Source: UBA685 sp049890115 | Lineage (GTDB): Bacteria > Pseudomonadota > Alphaproteobacteria > Puniceispirillales > Puniceispirillaceae | Assembly (NCBI GenBank): GCA_049890115.1 | Contig: JBMHCC010000009.1 | Coordinates: 1-64,000 of the forward strand | Reading direction: 5' to 3' | Length of the DNA stretch: 64,000 nt | In this document: in pieces, positions 62,068 to 64,000 of the stretch | How the letters are laid out: each line of letters begins with the position of its first letter | Numbering within the stretch: the first letter of the stretch is position 1 | Notes under the pieces: generated by a model | The model's database searches: none | The model's input: only the letters and a program-made list of their open reading frames with translations | Told to the model about the DNA's origin: nothing | Translations under genes and position numbers: made by a program

Positions 62068-63444
62068 TTATTTTTCCTGAATATGTAACGCTTTTAGCTT
62101 GCGATGCAAAGCTGAACGTTCCATGCCAATCATTTTTGCAACTTTTGAGATATTACCTTCAAAACGGTTTAGTTGCTCTTTTAAATAGTCAGCTTCAAAA
62201 ATCTCTCTGGCCTCGCGCAAGGGCAAAGCATAGATATCATTGGCCATTTGTGGCTTTGTTTCAGTATCAGTGCTGGTAATTTCACGTGGCAAATCAGCTA
62301 CTGATAACAGCTCATCACCTTTATCATGTGCCAAAATAAGCATCGATTCCATCACATTGCGCATTTGCCGCACTGACCCTGGCCAATGATAGGCACGCAA
62401 CGCATTTAACAAATCATCCCCAAGCTTTGGTATTGTGCGGCCAAGCCGCTCAGCACTTAATCTGGCGAAATATTTTGCCAAAAGTGCTATATCTTCGCGC
62501 CGCTCTGCCAAGGATGGCATTGTTAAGGATACCACGCCTAACCGATAATATAAATCTTCGCGCAAACGCCCCTCTTCAATCGCATTGGCCAAATTCTGAG
62601 ATGAGGCTGACATAATCCTGACATTAACCTGCACTTCTGCTGCCCCGCCCATACGCCTGAATTTCTGTTCAGCCACTGCCCTGACTAATTTGGCTTGCGT
62701 TTTCACAGGCAAATCACAAATTTCATCAAAATAGAGTGTGCCAAGATGAGCTTGTTCAAACAGACCCACAACGCGCCTGCCATCTTGGATAGCTTCTGAG
62801 CCAAATAGCTCTAATTCTGCCTTTTCAGCTGTTAATCTGGCGCAATTCGCCACGACAAATTTATGATTAGCACGTTCTGATGCATCATGTATTTTGCGAG
62901 CGACTAGCTCTTTGCCACTGCCAGAGGGCCCTTCAATTAACACACGGCTTGCCGTGGTTGATAATCGTTCCACTGATGATTTAATCGCCTTTATCGCCGC
63001 AGATTGGCCGATAATATCTATTTGAGACAAATCAGCGGCGCGGCTACGCAATTCATCATTTTCATGTTGCAATTTCGCTGCCTGAATGGCGCGATTCACC
63101 GTCAGCAACAAACGTTCTGCTTTAAAAGGCTTTTCAATAAAATCATAAGCTCCCATGCGCAACGCATGAACCGCTGTTTCAATCGTACCGTGACCTGAGA
63201 TCATCAAAGCAGGAATATCAGGATATAAAGACCGACACCATGATAGCAACTCTAGGCCATCCATATCACTATCACGCATCCAGATATCAAGGATTAAACA
63301 AATTGGCGGCCGTGAGACCAGATGTGAGCGTGCTTCAGCCGCATTTGATGCCTGAATAGTCGAAAATCCCTCATCTTCCAAAGTGAGACTAATCAGCGAT
63401 CTGATATCTTTTTCATCATCTACAATCAGAATATCACCGCTCAT
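62068..63444 (-). CDS. ntrX: nitrogen-type two-component response regulator NtrX
   Basis: 458 residues from ATG 63444 with AAGGAG upstream. Receiver domain ILIVDDEKDIRSLI with the phospho-aspartate in LILDIWMRDSDMDG. AAA+ domain with Walker A EGPSGSGKELVARKIHD and Walker B LYFDEICDLP. The GAFTGA loop that contacts sigma-54 is missing between ELFGSEAIQDGR and VVGLFEQAHLG, as in other alphaproteobacterial NtrX. The C-terminal Fis-type helix-turn-helix ends NISKVAKMIGMERSALHRKL. Pairs with NtrY in nitrogen, redox or envelope signalling. ntrY ends four bases before its start. Confidence 0.95.
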   Translation of the reverse strand: MSGDILIVDDEKDIRSLISLTLEDEGFSTIQASNAAEARSHLVSRPPICLILDIWMRDSDMDGLELLSWCRSLYPDIPALMISGHGTIETAVHALRMGAYDFIEKPFKAERLLLTVNRAIQAAKLQHENDELRSRAADLSQIDIIGQSAAIKAIKSSVERLSTTASRVLIEGPSGSGKELVARKIHDASERANHKFVVANCARLTAEKAELELFGSEAIQDGRRVVGLFEQAHLGTLYFDEICDLPVKTQAKLVRAVAEQKFRRMGGAAEVQVNVRIMSASSQNLANAIEEGRLREDLYYRLGVVSLTMPSLAERREDIALLAKYFARLSAERLGRTIPKLGDDLLNALRAYHWPGSVRQMRNVMESMLILAHDKGDELLSVADLPREITSTDTETKPQMANDIYALPLREAREIFEADYLKEQLNRFEGNISKVAKMIGMERSALHRKLKALHIQEK

Positions 63445-63448
63445 CGCC

Positions 63449-64000
63449 CTATACTCCTTTATCAACTGGCAATGAAATACGCACAATTGCGCCTGACTGA
63501 GGTTGGTTGGATAATTCTATCACACCACCATGATCATTAATAATTTTCTGCACGATTGACAGGCCAAGCCCTGTGCCCTCATCTCTGGTCGTCATATAAG
63601 GTTCAAATAATTTGACCATATCAGTATCGGGGAACCCTGGCCCATTATCTGCTATCTCTAGAATAAAGCTATCATCAGCACGTTCCAATTTCACCATGAT
63701 AGCAGGCTTGCTGATGTTATTTTCGCGCAAGGCATTCATTGCATTTTGCAATAAATTAGTCACCGCCTGACGCATCAGGCCATTATCAATCGACATTTGA
63801 TAATTTTCATTATCATCACTGATAAATTGAACCGCAATGCCATCTTCATTTTCAGCATGCAAAGCAACTTGCCCTGCAACCAAATCAGCCAAAGATTGCG
63901 GTGCAAATAATGGCGCTGGCATTCTGGCAAAGGCTGAAAACTCATCAACCATCCTGCCAATATCAGAAACTTGCCTGCTGATAATATCTATATATTCCTG
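63449..64000 (-). CDS. ntrY: sensor histidine kinase NtrY, partial (N-terminus beyond right edge)
   Basis: 184 visible codons; the frame stays open to the window end, where EYIDIISRQVSDIGRMVDEF is the last helix of the histidine dimerization domain, just after the phospho-accepting histidine. The ATP-binding domain is complete: N box QAVTNLLQNAMNAL, G1 IADNGPGFPD, F/G2 GTGLGLSIVQKII. N-terminal sensing and membrane parts are outside. It phosphorylates NtrX, encoded four bases downstream. Confidence 0.95.
   Translation of the reverse strand, partial: QEYIDIISRQVSDIGRMVDEFSAFARMPAPLFAPQSLADLVAGQVALHAENEDGIAVQFISDDNENYQMSIDNGLMRQAVTNLLQNAMNALRENNISKPAIMVKLERADDSFILEIADNGPGFPDTDMVKLFEPYMTTRDEGTGLGLSIVQKIINDHGGVIELSNQPQSGAIVRISLPVDKGV

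Overview
This window looks like a chromosomal segment of an AT-leaning marine alphaproteobacterium, perhaps of the SAR116/Puniceispirillum type (that placement is inference). The class is supported by gene order: pcm-tolC-popZ-valS at the left end, and ntrY-ntrX-trkA-dat-hfq with mazG nearby at the right end. A surface-ocean lifestyle is suggested by a DMSP demethylation locus, two overlapping photolyase genes, a general amino-acid ABC importer and selenium tRNA-modification genes. Both edges cut genes: valS lacks its C-terminus and ntrY its N-terminus.

Layout. 1-5617: valS, a PopZ-like pole-organizing protein, a TolC-like channel and a Pcm-like methyltransferase, all on the minus strand. 5877-8178: tRNA-Cys, a solitary Dam-type adenine methylase and an MFS transporter. 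8196-12978: an EamA transporter, a flavin reductase, an NADH-dehydrogenase/SelD fusion and the tRNA 2-selenouridine synthase. 13122-14158: tRNA-Asn followed by a partial tandem copy of its 3' end and terminator, a 53-residue CxxC membrane protein and an exported hypothetical. 14259-19008: an RND pump with an unusually long adaptor. 19196-23520: an acyl-CoA synthetase, a SixA-like phosphatase, and cysK with a mercaptopyruvate sulfurtransferase. 23527-27696: the aapJQMP importer. 27852-30877: metC and a DEAD-box helicase. 30939-34493: a molybdenum-cofactor operon (moaA-mobB-moeA-moaD-moaE), followed on the plus strand by a lone tungstate/molybdate-binding protein.

35535-44816 is the most interesting region: dmdA, divergent from metY, an alpha/beta hydrolase, a FadN-type hydratase/dehydrogenase and a dmdB-like ligase, then a convergent dmdC-like dehydrogenase. 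Together they form a nearly complete route from DMSP to methanethiol, and MetY could fix methanethiol directly into methionine. The metY leader holds a hairpin plus a terminator-like stem with a T-run, which may be a SAM-responsive element. The two divergent promoters carry matching 10-bp arms in inverted orientation.

45029-64000: CPD photolyase and FeS (6-4)-type photolyase, an EamA transporter, a GST, a HugZ-like protein, a DsbA-family oxidoreductase, mfd with sdhE, recG, DUF502, mazG, an inositol-phosphatase family protein, hfq, D-amino-acid transaminase, trkA, ntrX and partial ntrY. No gene-free stretch exceeds about 300 bases. No CRISPR array, insertion sequence or rRNA was seen.
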